A stretch of 64,000 nt of DNA. Origin: Geoanaerobacter sp964528055. Lineage in GTDB: Bacteria > Desulfobacterota > Desulfuromonadia > Geobacterales > DSM-12255. The stretch spans positions 1 to 64,000 of the forward strand of contig CAZGQM010000005.1 of NCBI GenBank assembly GCA_964528055.1, in the 5' to 3' direction. The translations under genes were made by a program, and so were the position numbers. The notes under the pieces were generated by a model. That model did no database searches. It saw only the letters and a list, made by a program, of their open reading frames with translations, and was not told where the DNA came from. Position 1 is the stretch's first letter. Every line of letters starts with the position of its first letter. This document shows positions 26,957 to 36,069 of the stretch, piece after piece.

Positions 26957-29900
26957 GGGAACTGGATATCTTTGCGCCGCTGCTGGCTGGCACCACGGTC
27001 ATTGAGGCTGCGGCCGGCACCGGCAAGACTTACGCCATCGCAGCCCTCTTCCTCCGGTTGATCCTTGAGCGGGAGATGACGGTTGAGTCGCTCCTTGTGG
27101 TCACCTTTACCGATGCTGCGACCGAAGAACTCCGAGACCGCGTAAGAGATCGGCTCAGCAGGGCACTGGACGCCTTTTCCGGACTAAAGCCCGCAGACGA
27201 TTTCCTGGCGGAACTGCTGCGCCGCAACCCTGACCGGCAGCGTGCAAGAGAACTCCTCACCCTGGCGCTCGCATCTTTTGACGGCGCATCCATTCACACC
27301 ATCCACGGCTTTTGCAGCCGGGTACTGCAGGAACATGCCTTTGAGTGCGGCACCCTCTTTGATACCGAGCTGGTAACCGACCAGTCAAAGATCGTCAGGG
27401 AGATAGCCGAGGACGCCTGGAGGCGATTCTTCTACCAGGCAGACGACCTCTTTGTCGCCCATGTAATCCGCAGCGGCGTTACGCTAGAGGAGCTGGCAGA
27501 TATCCTGAAGCTTTCCTCCTCGCGGATTGAGCTCTCAATCATCCCGGATGCTTCGCCCATTGCCGTGGATCAGGCACTAGAGTCCTGTCAAAAGGCCTTT
27601 CACCGGTTGCAGGAAGCCTGGCCCTTGGCGCGGGAGAGTGTCGTGGCCATCCTTTCGGATTCTTCAGCACTTAACCGAACCTCATACAAGCCTGCCTCCA
27701 TAGAGGGGTGGGCCTGCAGTATGGACCGTTTCGCCTCTGGCAGAGATCCGCTGGACATTCCCGGAAAGCTGGAAAAGTTTACCCTCTCAGCAGTTGCAGC
27801 CGCCACCAAGAAGGGGATGACCACCCCCGAACACCGTTTCTTCTCCATCTGCGAGAGTTTCAACCACGCTGCAGCCGAACTGCAGCGGCAGTTCGGGATA
27901 AATATCCTTGCCATGAAAGGAGAGCTGGCCCGGACCGCTCACAGTGAGCTCTCCCGTCGAAAGGAGCTCCGGAACCTCCGTTCCTATGATGATCTCCTCT
28001 TTGCTCTCCATACGGTTCTTAACTCCGGTTCGCGGGATCTCCTGGTGCAAGGTTTAAGGAGGCGTTACCAGGCGGCACTGATCGACGAGTTTCAGGACAC
28101 CGATAAGCTCCAGTATTCCATCTTCACCGAGCTGTTCGCCGGGGCAGAAGCCCCGCTCGTTCTGATCGGGGATCCGAAGCAGGCAATCTACAGCTTTCGT
28201 GGGGCTGACCTCTCTGCCTATCTGTCTGCTGTCCGCGGCAGCCTTGAAGACGGCTTCACCCTGACCCGCAACTGGCGCTCGACCCCGGAATTTCTCGCAG
28301 CCGTCAACGCCCTCTTCCAAGGGTCCAGGCCATTCGTCATCCCTGAGATCGAGTATCGACCTGTCAGTTCAGGCAAATATCCTGAAGGGTCTGGGCCTTT
28401 TGCTGCAGAGCCCCCCCTTGTCCTCTGGCGATATGACCGAAACGGTGGGGCTCTGCAGCAGAACCCCCTGGCAAAGTCAAAGGCAGAACTGCTCGTTGCG
28501 AGGGACGTTTCGCTCGAGGTGGCCCGGTTGATAGGCGCAGGGGAAAAGGTGGATGCCGGAGACATTGCGGTGCTCGTCCGGAAGAATCACCAGGGTCGCC
28601 TTGTGCAGCGTGCTTTGCGGGATATGGGGATCCCCAGCGTGCTACACGGGACCGAGAGTCTCTTCTGTTCCCGGGAGATCATGGAGCTCCACCGTCTGCT
28701 CGTAGCCGTTGCCGACCCGGGAAACGAGCCCCGGCTCAGGTCTGCCCTGGCCACGGAGCTGCTCGGCTGGTCAGCCGCGCGTCTGGATGCGGTCAAAGAG
28801 GATACGGCGGAGTGGTCATTGGTGCTTGAGAGATTCTGCGGTCTCCACGACAGCTGGACAGAGCAAGGCTTTATGTCGATGGCAGCGGAACTCCTCGCTG
28901 TAGAGGCGGTCAGGCCGAGGCTTCTGGCATACCCTGACGGCGAACGGCGTCTCACCAATCTCCTGCATTCGCTGGAGGTGCTGCACCACGCGTCGCTGGA
29001 GGAAGAGCTCGGGATGGAGGGGCTGTTAACCTGGCTTTCAGAGCGGATCGCTGTGCCCCCTGAAATTGACGAGTACCAGCTCCGGCTGGAAACCGATGAG
29101 AGCTGCGTGCAACTTGTCACCATACACAGGAGCAAGGGGCTTGAATACCCGGTGGTCTTTGTCCCCTTTGCCTGGGAGGGGGTCCGCAAGGAGTGCACTG
29201 CCATCTTCCATGACCGCGAGCGGCTGATCTTCGACCTCGGCTCTCCGGGGATTGCCGAGAGCCGGAGGCGCGCCAGGGAAGAGCAGTTTGCCGAGGATCT
29301 GCGGCTCCTCTATGTGGCAATCACCCGAGCCAAGTTCAGATGCTACCTGACGTGCGGCTTGTTCAGCGGTTCAGAGACATCGGCCCTTGCATATCTGCTC
29401 CACCGTCCCCTCCTCGCAGAGGGTGACCCGGTGGAGCTGCTCGCCAGCCACCTGTTGACCCTTGACTCAGCTGCCCGGGAGCAGGATATACAAGCCCTCG
29501 TGGAGCGGTCAGGTAGTGCAATTGCAGTTCTGTCCCCTCCTCAGGACCATGATCTGCCTGCTCCAACCGCTGTGATCGAGCGCTCATCGATTAAGTATCG
29601 ACCCTTTCAAGGGGAGATTGACCGTACGTGGCGTGTCACCAGTTTCACCGGACTGATCTCGGGGAAGGGACATGCTTCAGAGCTGCCGGACCGCGACGCG
29701 ACAACAGAGGTTTCAGCTCCCCTTGCGGATGATTCAGAGGCTGTACCGAACGGCATCTTTGCGTTCCCCAGGGGTGCCCAACCCGGGACCTGCCTCCATG
29801 CAATTCTGGAGCGGATCGATTTTGCCCGGTTTAACCGTGACGAGGTGCGAGAGCTGGCAGTCGATCAGCTGAAGCGCCACGGGATAGCTACCGACTGGGG

Positions 29901-30504
29901 AGAGACGGTTGCCGGGATGGTCGAGAACGTGCTCCATACCCCACTTCTGGTCAACAATGACGGTTTCAGTCTGGCACGGCTTGAGCCGGGGAGCTGGCGA
30001 CAGGAGATGGAGTTCATGCTCCCTCTGGCTACACTGCAGAGCACCGACCTTCCGCGACTTTTCCGTAGTCACGGTAATGAAGCGCGGTTCCCTGCATTGC
30101 TGGAGGAGCTTGGCTTCACGCAGGTGAGAGGGATGCTCCTCGGATTCATCGACATGGTGTTCCGCTACAACGGCCGCTACTATCTGATCGACTGGAAGTC
30201 GAACCACCTGGGGAACCGGCCTGTCGACTATACATCCGATCGACTGACCGTGGTTATGGAGAGGGAGTTCTACATCCTCCAGTACCACCTCTATACCGTG
30301 GCGCTGCACCGTTTTCTGGCCCTGCGGCAGCCCGGGTACAATTATGACCTGCATTTCGGAGGGGTCTTCTATCTCTTTCTCCGCGGCATACATCCCGCTC
30401 TTGGGCCTGCTTCGGGCATCTTTCACCATCGCCCGGAGAGATGTTTCGTGGAAGAGCTGACCCGAACCATCTGTAATCCGCAAGGGGGTATCCTTGGCGC
30501 GTGA
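26953..30504 (+). CDS. recB: Exodeoxyribonuclease V beta subunit RecB
   Basis: A 1183-residue 3'-5' helicase and nuclease. The UvrD-type helicase has Walker A AAAGTGKTYA (19-28), DEFQDTD as motif II, GDPKQAIYSFRGAD as motif III, and VTIHRSKGLEYPVVF as motif V. The C-terminal RecB nuclease motif is GFIDMVFRYNGRYYLIDWKSN near 1066-1085, cut here by the family's catalytic Asp and Lys. The start is the GTG at 26953, overlapping the recC stop. RecBCD prepares double-strand ends for RecA and degrades foreign linear DNA. Confidence 0.95.
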   Translation: MRELDIFAPLLAGTTVIEAAAGTGKTYAIAALFLRLILEREMTVESLLVVTFTDAATEELRDRVRDRLSRALDAFSGLKPADDFLAELLRRNPDRQRARELLTLALASFDGASIHTIHGFCSRVLQEHAFECGTLFDTELVTDQSKIVREIAEDAWRRFFYQADDLFVAHVIRSGVTLEELADILKLSSSRIELSIIPDASPIAVDQALESCQKAFHRLQEAWPLARESVVAILSDSSALNRTSYKPASIEGWACSMDRFASGRDPLDIPGKLEKFTLSAVAAATKKGMTTPEHRFFSICESFNHAAAELQRQFGINILAMKGELARTAHSELSRRKELRNLRSYDDLLFALHTVLNSGSRDLLVQGLRRRYQAALIDEFQDTDKLQYSIFTELFAGAEAPLVLIGDPKQAIYSFRGADLSAYLSAVRGSLEDGFTLTRNWRSTPEFLAAVNALFQGSRPFVIPEIEYRPVSSGKYPEGSGPFAAEPPLVLWRYDRNGGALQQNPLAKSKAELLVARDVSLEVARLIGAGEKVDAGDIAVLVRKNHQGRLVQRALRDMGIPSVLHGTESLFCSREIMELHRLLVAVADPGNEPRLRSALATELLGWSAARLDAVKEDTAEWSLVLERFCGLHDSWTEQGFMSMAAELLAVEAVRPRLLAYPDGERRLTNLLHSLEVLHHASLEEELGMEGLLTWLSERIAVPPEIDEYQLRLETDESCVQLVTIHRSKGLEYPVVFVPFAWEGVRKECTAIFHDRERLIFDLGSPGIAESRRRAREEQFAEDLRLLYVAITRAKFRCYLTCGLFSGSETSALAYLLHRPLLAEGDPVELLASHLLTLDSAAREQDIQALVERSGSAIAVLSPPQDHDLPAPTAVIERSSIKYRPFQGEIDRTWRVTSFTGLISGKGHASELPDRDATTEVSAPLADDSEAVPNGIFAFPRGAQPGTCLHAILERIDFARFNRDEVRELAVDQLKRHGIATDWGETVAGMVENVLHTPLLVNNDGFSLARLEPGSWRQEMEFMLPLATLQSTDLPRLFRSHGNEARFPALLEELGFTQVRGMLLGFIDMVFRYNGRYYLIDWKSNHLGNRPVDYTSDRLTVVMEREFYILQYHLYTVALHRFLALRQPGYNYDLHFGGVFYLFLRGIHPALGPASGIFHHRPERCFVEELTRTICNPQGGILGA

Positions 30505-32356
30505 CGAGCTGTACGACAGATCATTGCCGGAACCAGCCCCCCTTGACCGGGCTTTTGCCGATTTCATCTGCAGGCTGGCAGGTACAGACTCCCAACCCCT
30601 CTGGCTTGCAGCCGCACTTGTGAGTTCAGTTGCCGGGAAAGGGAGCGTATGCGTGGATCTGCCGCTTATGGCCGGCGAACCGGCAGCTTTCATTGCAAAG
30701 GGGGCGGCTCTTGCGGATGGGGCTGAAAGCCCCTGGAGGGATGCGGCAGCCTGGAGTGCGGAGCTGAGACGTCACCTCCCGGTGACCTCGCCGGGCGGCT
30801 TTGCGCCTCTGGTGCTGGATGGGAGGGACAGGCTCTACATGCATCGCTACTGGTCATACGAGCGAGATCTTGCAGAAGCGCTCCTGGAACGGGTTGCGAG
30901 CGTCAGGGGAGATCTTGACGAGGGTCTGCTCTCTGCCGGGCTCGACCGCTTTTTCCCTCTCCGTTCTCCGGATGCAGCACCGGACTTGCAGCGCCTTGCA
31001 GCCTGCCTGGCGGTCAGCCGCTCCCTGGCCGTGATAGCCGGCGGACCCGGTACCGGCAAGACCACTACCGTGGTGCGGGTGTTGGCGCTTCTTTTGGAGC
31101 AGTCCAAGGATCGCCCGCTCCGCATTGCCCTGGCAGCGCCGACCGGCAAGGCCGCTTCCCGGCTGAGAGAGGCAATTATGACTGCCCGCGGACAGCTCCC
31201 CCTGGCGCCGGAACTCTCCCTGCTCATCCCGAGTGAGGCGGTTACCCTGCACCGCCTGTTGGGAACCATTCACGGTTCGGTGAGCTTCCGCCACAACCGC
31301 GACAACCCTCTCCCTTTCGATGTGGTGGTAGTTGACGAGGCATCGATGATCGACCTGCCGCTCATGGCCAGGCTGACTGCAGCCCTGTCGCCTGGCAGCC
31401 GTCTGATCCTTTTGGGTGACCGTGACCAGCTTGCATCGGTAGAGGCTGGTGCGGTGCTCGGTGATATCTGCAACCCTGCATGGCTGGATCATTTTTCTCC
31501 TGTCTGTCATTCACTCTTCTCACGGGTTGGCGGAATCACCCTCGGATCTACGCCGCTTTCCGGGGCACCATCACTGTGTGACGCAGTGGTGAACCTGAAA
31601 ACAAGCCACCGCTTCGGCCCGACAAGCGGCATAGCCCAGGTAAGCCGTCTGGTTAATGAGGGGCTGGGCGGTGAGGCGCTATCTCTCATGCGGGAAGGTA
31701 CGTATGCAGACATATCCTGGCATGACCTGCCGTCACCGGGAGACATCTTGCCCATGCTGAAAGAGAGGCTGGTCGAGGGGTACGGCGGCTTTCTGGCCGA
31801 GGATGACCCGACTGCCTGCCTGGCAATGTTCGGTCGTTTCCGGATCCTCTGTCCGCTGCGTCAGGGTCCATTCGGCGTGGTGTCGGTCAATGCTGCAGCC
31901 GAACGTACCCTGGGGCTGGGGGGTCATCATTCCGGAGCGCTCTCCTGGTATAGGCATCGGCCGGTACTGGTGACCGGAAACGATTATCAGCTGGGGCTCT
32001 CCAACGGCGACATCGGAGTTGCTCTGCCCGGCGAGAGCAGAGAGGGGCTGTCAGTCTGGTTTCCTGCTGCAGACGGAGCTGTTCGCCGGATTTCTCCTCT
32101 TCGCCTTTCATCCTGCGAGACGGTTTTTGCCATGACGGTCCACAAGAGTCAGGGTTCCGAGTTTGACTCGCTGCTCCTGCTGCTCCCTGACGGCGCACCG
32201 GAGCTCCTGACCCGTGAACTGATCTACACCGCCATAACCAGGGCACGAAAGCGGGTGGTGATATGGGGGAGCGAGGCGGCTTTCATCGCAGCGGTCTCGC
32301 GCCAGGTACTGCGCAGCTCAGGTCTGAGAGAGAGGTTGTGGGGTGAGGAGCAGTAA
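30494..32356 (+). CDS. recD: Exodeoxyribonuclease V alpha subunit RecD
   Basis: A 620-residue 5'-3' superfamily 1B helicase, the fast motor of RecBCD. Walker A is GGPGTGKTTTV (near 182-192), motif II is VVVDEASMID, and the C-terminal UvrD_C_2 domain contains TVHKSQGSEF. The start is a TTG at 30494, with AAGGGGG before it, and it overlaps the 3' end of recB by 11 bases. No other start in this frame fits. recC, recB and recD thus form one tightly coupled operon in the order seen in many bacteria. Confidence 0.94.
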   Translation: MARDELYDRSLPEPAPLDRAFADFICRLAGTDSQPLWLAAALVSSVAGKGSVCVDLPLMAGEPAAFIAKGAALADGAESPWRDAAAWSAELRRHLPVTSPGGFAPLVLDGRDRLYMHRYWSYERDLAEALLERVASVRGDLDEGLLSAGLDRFFPLRSPDAAPDLQRLAACLAVSRSLAVIAGGPGTGKTTTVVRVLALLLEQSKDRPLRIALAAPTGKAASRLREAIMTARGQLPLAPELSLLIPSEAVTLHRLLGTIHGSVSFRHNRDNPLPFDVVVVDEASMIDLPLMARLTAALSPGSRLILLGDRDQLASVEAGAVLGDICNPAWLDHFSPVCHSLFSRVGGITLGSTPLSGAPSLCDAVVNLKTSHRFGPTSGIAQVSRLVNEGLGGEALSLMREGTYADISWHDLPSPGDILPMLKERLVEGYGGFLAEDDPTACLAMFGRFRILCPLRQGPFGVVSVNAAAERTLGLGGHHSGALSWYRHRPVLVTGNDYQLGLSNGDIGVALPGESREGLSVWFPAADGAVRRISPLRLSSCETVFAMTVHKSQGSEFDSLLLLLPDGAPELLTRELIYTAITRARKRVVIWGSEAAFIAAVSRQVLRSSGLRERLWGEEQ

Positions 32357-32386
32357 GTGCAGCTTCCTGCAGTCGCCTGCTCGTGC

Positions 32387-32405
32387 AGTGGTTGCCCCAC
32401 TTTTT
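32387..32405 (+). terminator. Weak terminator after recD
   Basis: AGTGG and CCACT form a short stem around TTGCC and are followed by five T. It is weak, but is placed between recD and the next promoter. Confidence 0.4.
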
Positions 32406-32410
32406 CCTTG

Positions 32411-32439
32411 TTGACAGCCACTCTGCTGGACGGTATTAA
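32411..32439 (+). promoter_or_regulatory. Sigma-70 promoter for the mtnP operon
   Basis: TTGACA (32411-32416), 17 bases, then TATTAA (32434-32439). The -35 box is perfect and the spacing ideal. The start of mtnP is 70 bases downstream. Confidence 0.7.
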
Positions 32440-32508
32440 TGCTGTCTGGGCAGGGCAGCCAGGATTTCAGGGGTGCCGTACGATACAAATCAGCTATTGG
32501 AGGGTTGC

Positions 32509-33381
32509 ATGAGTGGATCAGTGATAGGGGTCATCGGCGGAAGCGGTCTTTACGAGATGGAGGGTCTGGAGCAGGTGGAGCGGGTCCGGTTGACGACCCC
32601 GTTCGGCGAACCATCCGACGAATACATAACCGGCATCCTGAACGGCGTCAAAATGGTATTTCTCCCGCGTCACGGACGAGGGCACCGTCTCCTCCCTTCG
32701 GAAGTCAACTACCGGGCAAACATCTACGGGATGAAGAAACTCGGCGTTCAGCAGATCATCTCCGTCTCAGCAGTCGGGAGTCTCAAGGAGGCCATTGCGC
32801 CGGGCCATATCGTCATTCCTGACCAGTTCATCGACCGGACCAAGGGGATTCGCAGGGATACCTTTTTCGGAGACGGTATCGTGGCTCATGTCGGCTTTGC
32901 CGATCCGGTCTGCCACCCGCTTTCGGATACTCTCTATCAGGCAGCTCAGAAGGCGGGCGCAACGGTTCACAAGGGTGGGACTTACATCTGTATGGAAGGT
33001 CCGGCCTTTTCCACCCGCGCCGAATCGTTCATGTACCTGGGGCTTGGTGCATCGGTTATCGGCATGACCAACCTGACCGAGGCCAAGCTTGCACGAGAGG
33101 CCGAGATCTGCTACGGCATCATTGCCCTCTCCACAGATTATGACTGCTGGCATGATTCCCACGACGATGTCACAGTCGAGGCGATCATCAAGATCATCAA
33201 GCAGAACGTGGCCATGGCCAAGAACATCATCCGTCATGCAGTGGCCGATATAGACGCTGAGCGGAGATGCCCCTGCGCAACGGCCATGCAGTATGCAATC
33301 ATTACCGACAGGTCGGTCATTCCGGCCGAGACTCGGCAGAAACTCTTCCCCATTGTCGGGAAATACCTTCAGGAGGCTTAG
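32509..33381 (+). CDS. mtnP: S-methyl-5'-thioadenosine phosphorylase
   Basis: A 290-residue purine nucleoside phosphorylase of the MTAP family. It splits methylthioadenosine with phosphate into adenine and methylthioribose-1-phosphate, the first step of methionine and adenine salvage. Family motifs GVIGGSGLYEM, PRHGRGH, EGPAFSTRAE and the base-binding STDYDCW are all present. The start is the ATG at 32509, preceded by GGAGGG; the frame is open 12 codons further. A PfkB kinase follows after two bases, so both are translated from one transcript. Confidence 0.93.
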   Translation: MSGSVIGVIGGSGLYEMEGLEQVERVRLTTPFGEPSDEYITGILNGVKMVFLPRHGRGHRLLPSEVNYRANIYGMKKLGVQQIISVSAVGSLKEAIAPGHIVIPDQFIDRTKGIRRDTFFGDGIVAHVGFADPVCHPLSDTLYQAAQKAGATVHKGGTYICMEGPAFSTRAESFMYLGLGASVIGMTNLTEAKLAREAEICYGIIALSTDYDCWHDSHDDVTVEAIIKIIKQNVAMAKNIIRHAVADIDAERRCPCATAMQYAIITDRSVIPAETRQKLFPIVGKYLQEA

Positions 33382-33383
33382 CA

Positions 33384-34304
33384 ATGGGCATCGTAGTAGT
33401 AGGAACTGTGGCCTTTGACACGGTAGAAACCCCTTTCGGCAGGGGAGAGAATGTGCTCGGAGGCTCGGCCACATATTTTTCCACCTCTGCAAGCTTCTTT
33501 ACCGATGTCTCACTGGTGGCGGTGGTTGGTGAGGACTTTCCCGAGGAGCATGTCCAGTTTCTCAGATCCCGGGACATCAACACCGATGGATTGCAGCGGA
33601 TCCCAGGCAAGACCTTTCACTGGTCAGGCCGCTACGGCTATGACCTGAACGAGGCCCAGACCCTGGACACACAGCTGAACGTCCTGATGGAGTTCCAACC
33701 GGACCTTCCCGAGTCCTACCGAGACGCTGAGTACCTCTTTCTTGCAAACATCGACCCTGACCTTCAGATGGAGGTTCTCAAGCAGGTCCGCAACCCAAAG
33801 GTGGTGGCCTGTGACACCATGAACTTCTGGATATCTTCCAAGCCCGAGGCATTGCGGCAGGTTCTGCAGAAGGTCGACATAGTCGTGATCAACGAGGGAG
33901 AGGCTCGTCAGTTCACCGGCGAGGCAAATCTGGTCAAGGCTGCGCGGCAGATCATCTCTCTCGGCTGCAAGCGGCTCGTGGTGAAGCGTGGCGAGTACGG
34001 AGTGCTCATGTTCACTGCCGAGTCGGTTTTTGCCGCACCGGCCTATCCGCTGGAGGAGGTCTTTGATCCGACCGGAGCCGGCGACACCTTTGCAGGCGGT
34101 TTTATGGGGTACCTGGCCAATACCGGCAACCACACAGAAGACGGCATCCGCCAGGCAATCGTCTTTGGGTCGGTTATGGCATCCTTCAATGTGGAAGACT
34201 TCAGCCTGAACCGCATGAAGCGGCTGGATTACAAGGAGATCGAAGTGCGGTACCGAAGTTTCAAGGCTCTCACCCATTTCCAGGGTCTGCCGGAAGGCGT
34301 TTGA
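33384..34304 (+). CDS. PfkB-family carbohydrate or nucleoside kinase
   Basis: A 306-residue kinase of the ribokinase/PfkB family. The N-terminus is GTVAFDTVETPFG, and the C-terminal signature DPTGAGDTFAGGF contains the catalytic Asp and the anion hole. The start is the ATG at 33384, with AGGAGG inside the end of mtnP. The substrate is not clear. Being coupled to MTA phosphorylase, it may act in nucleoside or methylthioribose salvage, but family membership alone does not distinguish adenosine, ribose or other sugars. Confidence 0.88.
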   Translation: MGIVVVGTVAFDTVETPFGRGENVLGGSATYFSTSASFFTDVSLVAVVGEDFPEEHVQFLRSRDINTDGLQRIPGKTFHWSGRYGYDLNEAQTLDTQLNVLMEFQPDLPESYRDAEYLFLANIDPDLQMEVLKQVRNPKVVACDTMNFWISSKPEALRQVLQKVDIVVINEGEARQFTGEANLVKAARQIISLGCKRLVVKRGEYGVLMFTAESVFAAPAYPLEEVFDPTGAGDTFAGGFMGYLANTGNHTEDGIRQAIVFGSVMASFNVEDFSLNRMKRLDYKEIEVRYRSFKALTHFQGLPEGV

Positions 34305-34327
34305 CAGCCGTTTACAAAGGGCCGGCA

Positions 34328-34356
34328 TTGACAAGATGCCGGAACTCTGGTACTTT
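34328..34356 (+). promoter_or_regulatory. Promoter for the TPR/RodZ pair, with overlapping dyad
   Basis: TTGACA (34328-34333), 17 bases, then TACTTT (34351-34356). The -35 box lies inside a perfect dyad, CCGGCAT (34322-34328) and ATGCCGG (34336-34342), which could be an operator. Confidence 0.5.
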
Positions 34357-34429
34357 TGCCTTGGGTTGACTGCCGGAGGCTTGCGAACCGCGGCGCTATA
34401 CCGGGTTGATGCCGATCCACGGAGGTTAT

Positions 34430-35167
34430 GTGCGACAGTCTCTGCTGCTATTAATGGCGTTATTCTGTTCCGCCTGTGCCATGTCCAAGGCAAACACCAA
34501 CAAGGCATCGTATCACTTTCAGATGGGTGAGTCGTATCTCCGGGAGCAGAATATTACCTCGGCATTAGTGGAATTCACCGAGGCTGAAAAGCTGATCCCC
34601 GATAACCCAGAATTGCTCAATTTTCTTGGTATTGTCTATTTCAATAAGGGTAAGTTTGATATTGCCGAGAAGAAGTTCCTGAAGGCTATTGCAGAAAAGC
34701 CCTCTTTTTCCGATGCCCGAAATCATCTCGGTGTCAATTACATGGAGATGCAACGCTGGGACGACGCCATAACACAGCTACGCATCGTAACCGAAGATCT
34801 GTTCTACCAGCGGCAGGAGGATGCGAATATCAACCTGGGGCTCGCCTATCTCGGAAAGGGTGATGCTCAGAAGGCTCTTCAACTTATGAGGGCGGCTGTA
34901 ATTGCGTATCCGCAGAGTCCACGCGTACGGCTTACCCTTGGAAGGGTATATTTCTCCCTTGACCGAATCGATCTGGCCATTGAGGAGTACCGGAAGTCTG
35001 TCGAGTTTGCAAAGGGTTATGCAAATGCACATTATAACCTTGGTCTCGCATATCTGAAAGCCAGGAATCTCGACGAAGCAAGGGGGGCTTTCCGTGAGGT
35101 TGTTCGCCTCGCCCCGGATTCCGATATTGGCCGCCAGTCGCGTGAGCACCTTGAACTCCTCCAGTGA
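34430..35167 (+). CDS. PilF/PilW-like TPR lipoprotein
   Basis: A 245-residue lipoprotein with about six tetratricopeptide repeats. The hydrophobic leader ends in CSAC, with Cys16 as the likely lipid-bearing residue, although the -3 position is Cys rather than Leu. The repeats run from about 25 to the C-terminus (for example NAHYNLGLAYLKARNLDEA). The start is taken as the GTG at 34430, with GGAGG four bases upstream; the frame is open further. PilF/PilW proteins help assemble the outer-membrane pore for type IV pili, and in many proteobacteria pilF sits next to rodZ, as here. That link is an inference from context. Confidence 0.75.
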   Translation: MRQSLLLLMALFCSACAMSKANTNKASYHFQMGESYLREQNITSALVEFTEAEKLIPDNPELLNFLGIVYFNKGKFDIAEKKFLKAIAEKPSFSDARNHLGVNYMEMQRWDDAITQLRIVTEDLFYQRQEDANINLGLAYLGKGDAQKALQLMRAAVIAYPQSPRVRLTLGRVYFSLDRIDLAIEEYRKSVEFAKGYANAHYNLGLAYLKARNLDEARGAFREVVRLAPDSDIGRQSREHLELLQ

Positions 35168-35175
35168 GGCAAGAA

Positions 35176-36021
35176 GTGTCCGAATCTCCCAATCAGCAGT
35201 TGGATGAGTCGGGGGTCGGTCCCTATCTTCGCGCTTGTCGTGAGGCTCGCGGGGCCTCTCTGGAGGATGCCGCCCAACTGACGCGCATAGGCAAGAGTTA
35301 TATAGATGCCATGGAACGGGAGGATTTTGCTCGACTACCCAACCCTGCTTACTGCAAGGGGTTCCTTCGGATATATGCAACGTATCTTGGACTTTCGGGA
35401 GACGATGTCGTTGCACGTTTTGTACGGACAACCACAGGTGCAAAGCCCCAGTCTGATTCGCGAAACATCCAGGAACAGAGTGATGCAGATAGTGGCGAGG
35501 TGAGGCGCACGTGGCACCGTTGGGTGCTTCCGTTGCTTCTTCTTGTGGTGGTTCTGGTCCTGTCGATGCTTATCGATACTGACCAGCGCCCACCTCTTAA
35601 CCGCCCGGTATCCCAGCAGGCGGCACTGTCTGAAGTGCGCCCCACTCCTGTTCAGCCGGTGCTGACATCGGCACAGAAGCCGCAAGAACTGCCTCCTTTA
35701 TCAACTTATAGCTATCGGAACCCCCCGGTTGCAGTTCCTCCCGCTCAAGGTAGCGAGGCCCAAACTGAAGGTCTTATACTCAAACTGAAGGTCAATAAGG
35801 ATAGCTGGTTGAATGTCGACATTGACGGCCGCTTTTCTCAGCAGTATGAATTGAAGGCTGGCGATATGATCGAGTGGAAAGCTGAGAGCGTCATTACGCT
35901 GGATATCGGAAATGCCGGAGGCGTGGAAGGGGATCTTAACGGAAAGGCGCTTTCCACGTTTGGTCCTGTCGGGAGCAAGGCTCATGTCATCCTCCGTCCT
36001 GAAGGGCCTGCTGCACGATAA
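35176..36021 (+). CDS. RodZ-like cytoskeletal HTH membrane protein
   Basis: A 281-residue protein with the RodZ layout. A cytoplasmic helix-turn-helix (about 12-75) is followed by one membrane segment (117-134), a Pro-rich periplasmic linker, and a C-terminal beta domain of the DUF4115 type (about 195-275). The HTH opening LRACREARGASLEDAA with RIGKSYIDAME is characteristic. RodZ links MreB to the cell-wall machinery in rods. Two GTG starts are possible: 35164, overlapping the previous stop, or 35176, which has GAGG six bases before it and is chosen. mreB is not in the window. Confidence 0.8.
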   Translation: MSESPNQQLDESGVGPYLRACREARGASLEDAAQLTRIGKSYIDAMEREDFARLPNPAYCKGFLRIYATYLGLSGDDVVARFVRTTTGAKPQSDSRNIQEQSDADSGEVRRTWHRWVLPLLLLVVVLVLSMLIDTDQRPPLNRPVSQQAALSEVRPTPVQPVLTSAQKPQELPPLSTYSYRNPPVAVPPAQGSEAQTEGLILKLKVNKDSWLNVDIDGRFSQQYELKAGDMIEWKAESVITLDIGNAGGVEGDLNGKALSTFGPVGSKAHVILRPEGPAAR

Positions 36022-36069
36022 CTACCTGGGGTTACCAGACTCAAACAGATATTAAAAGGAGAATTGAGC

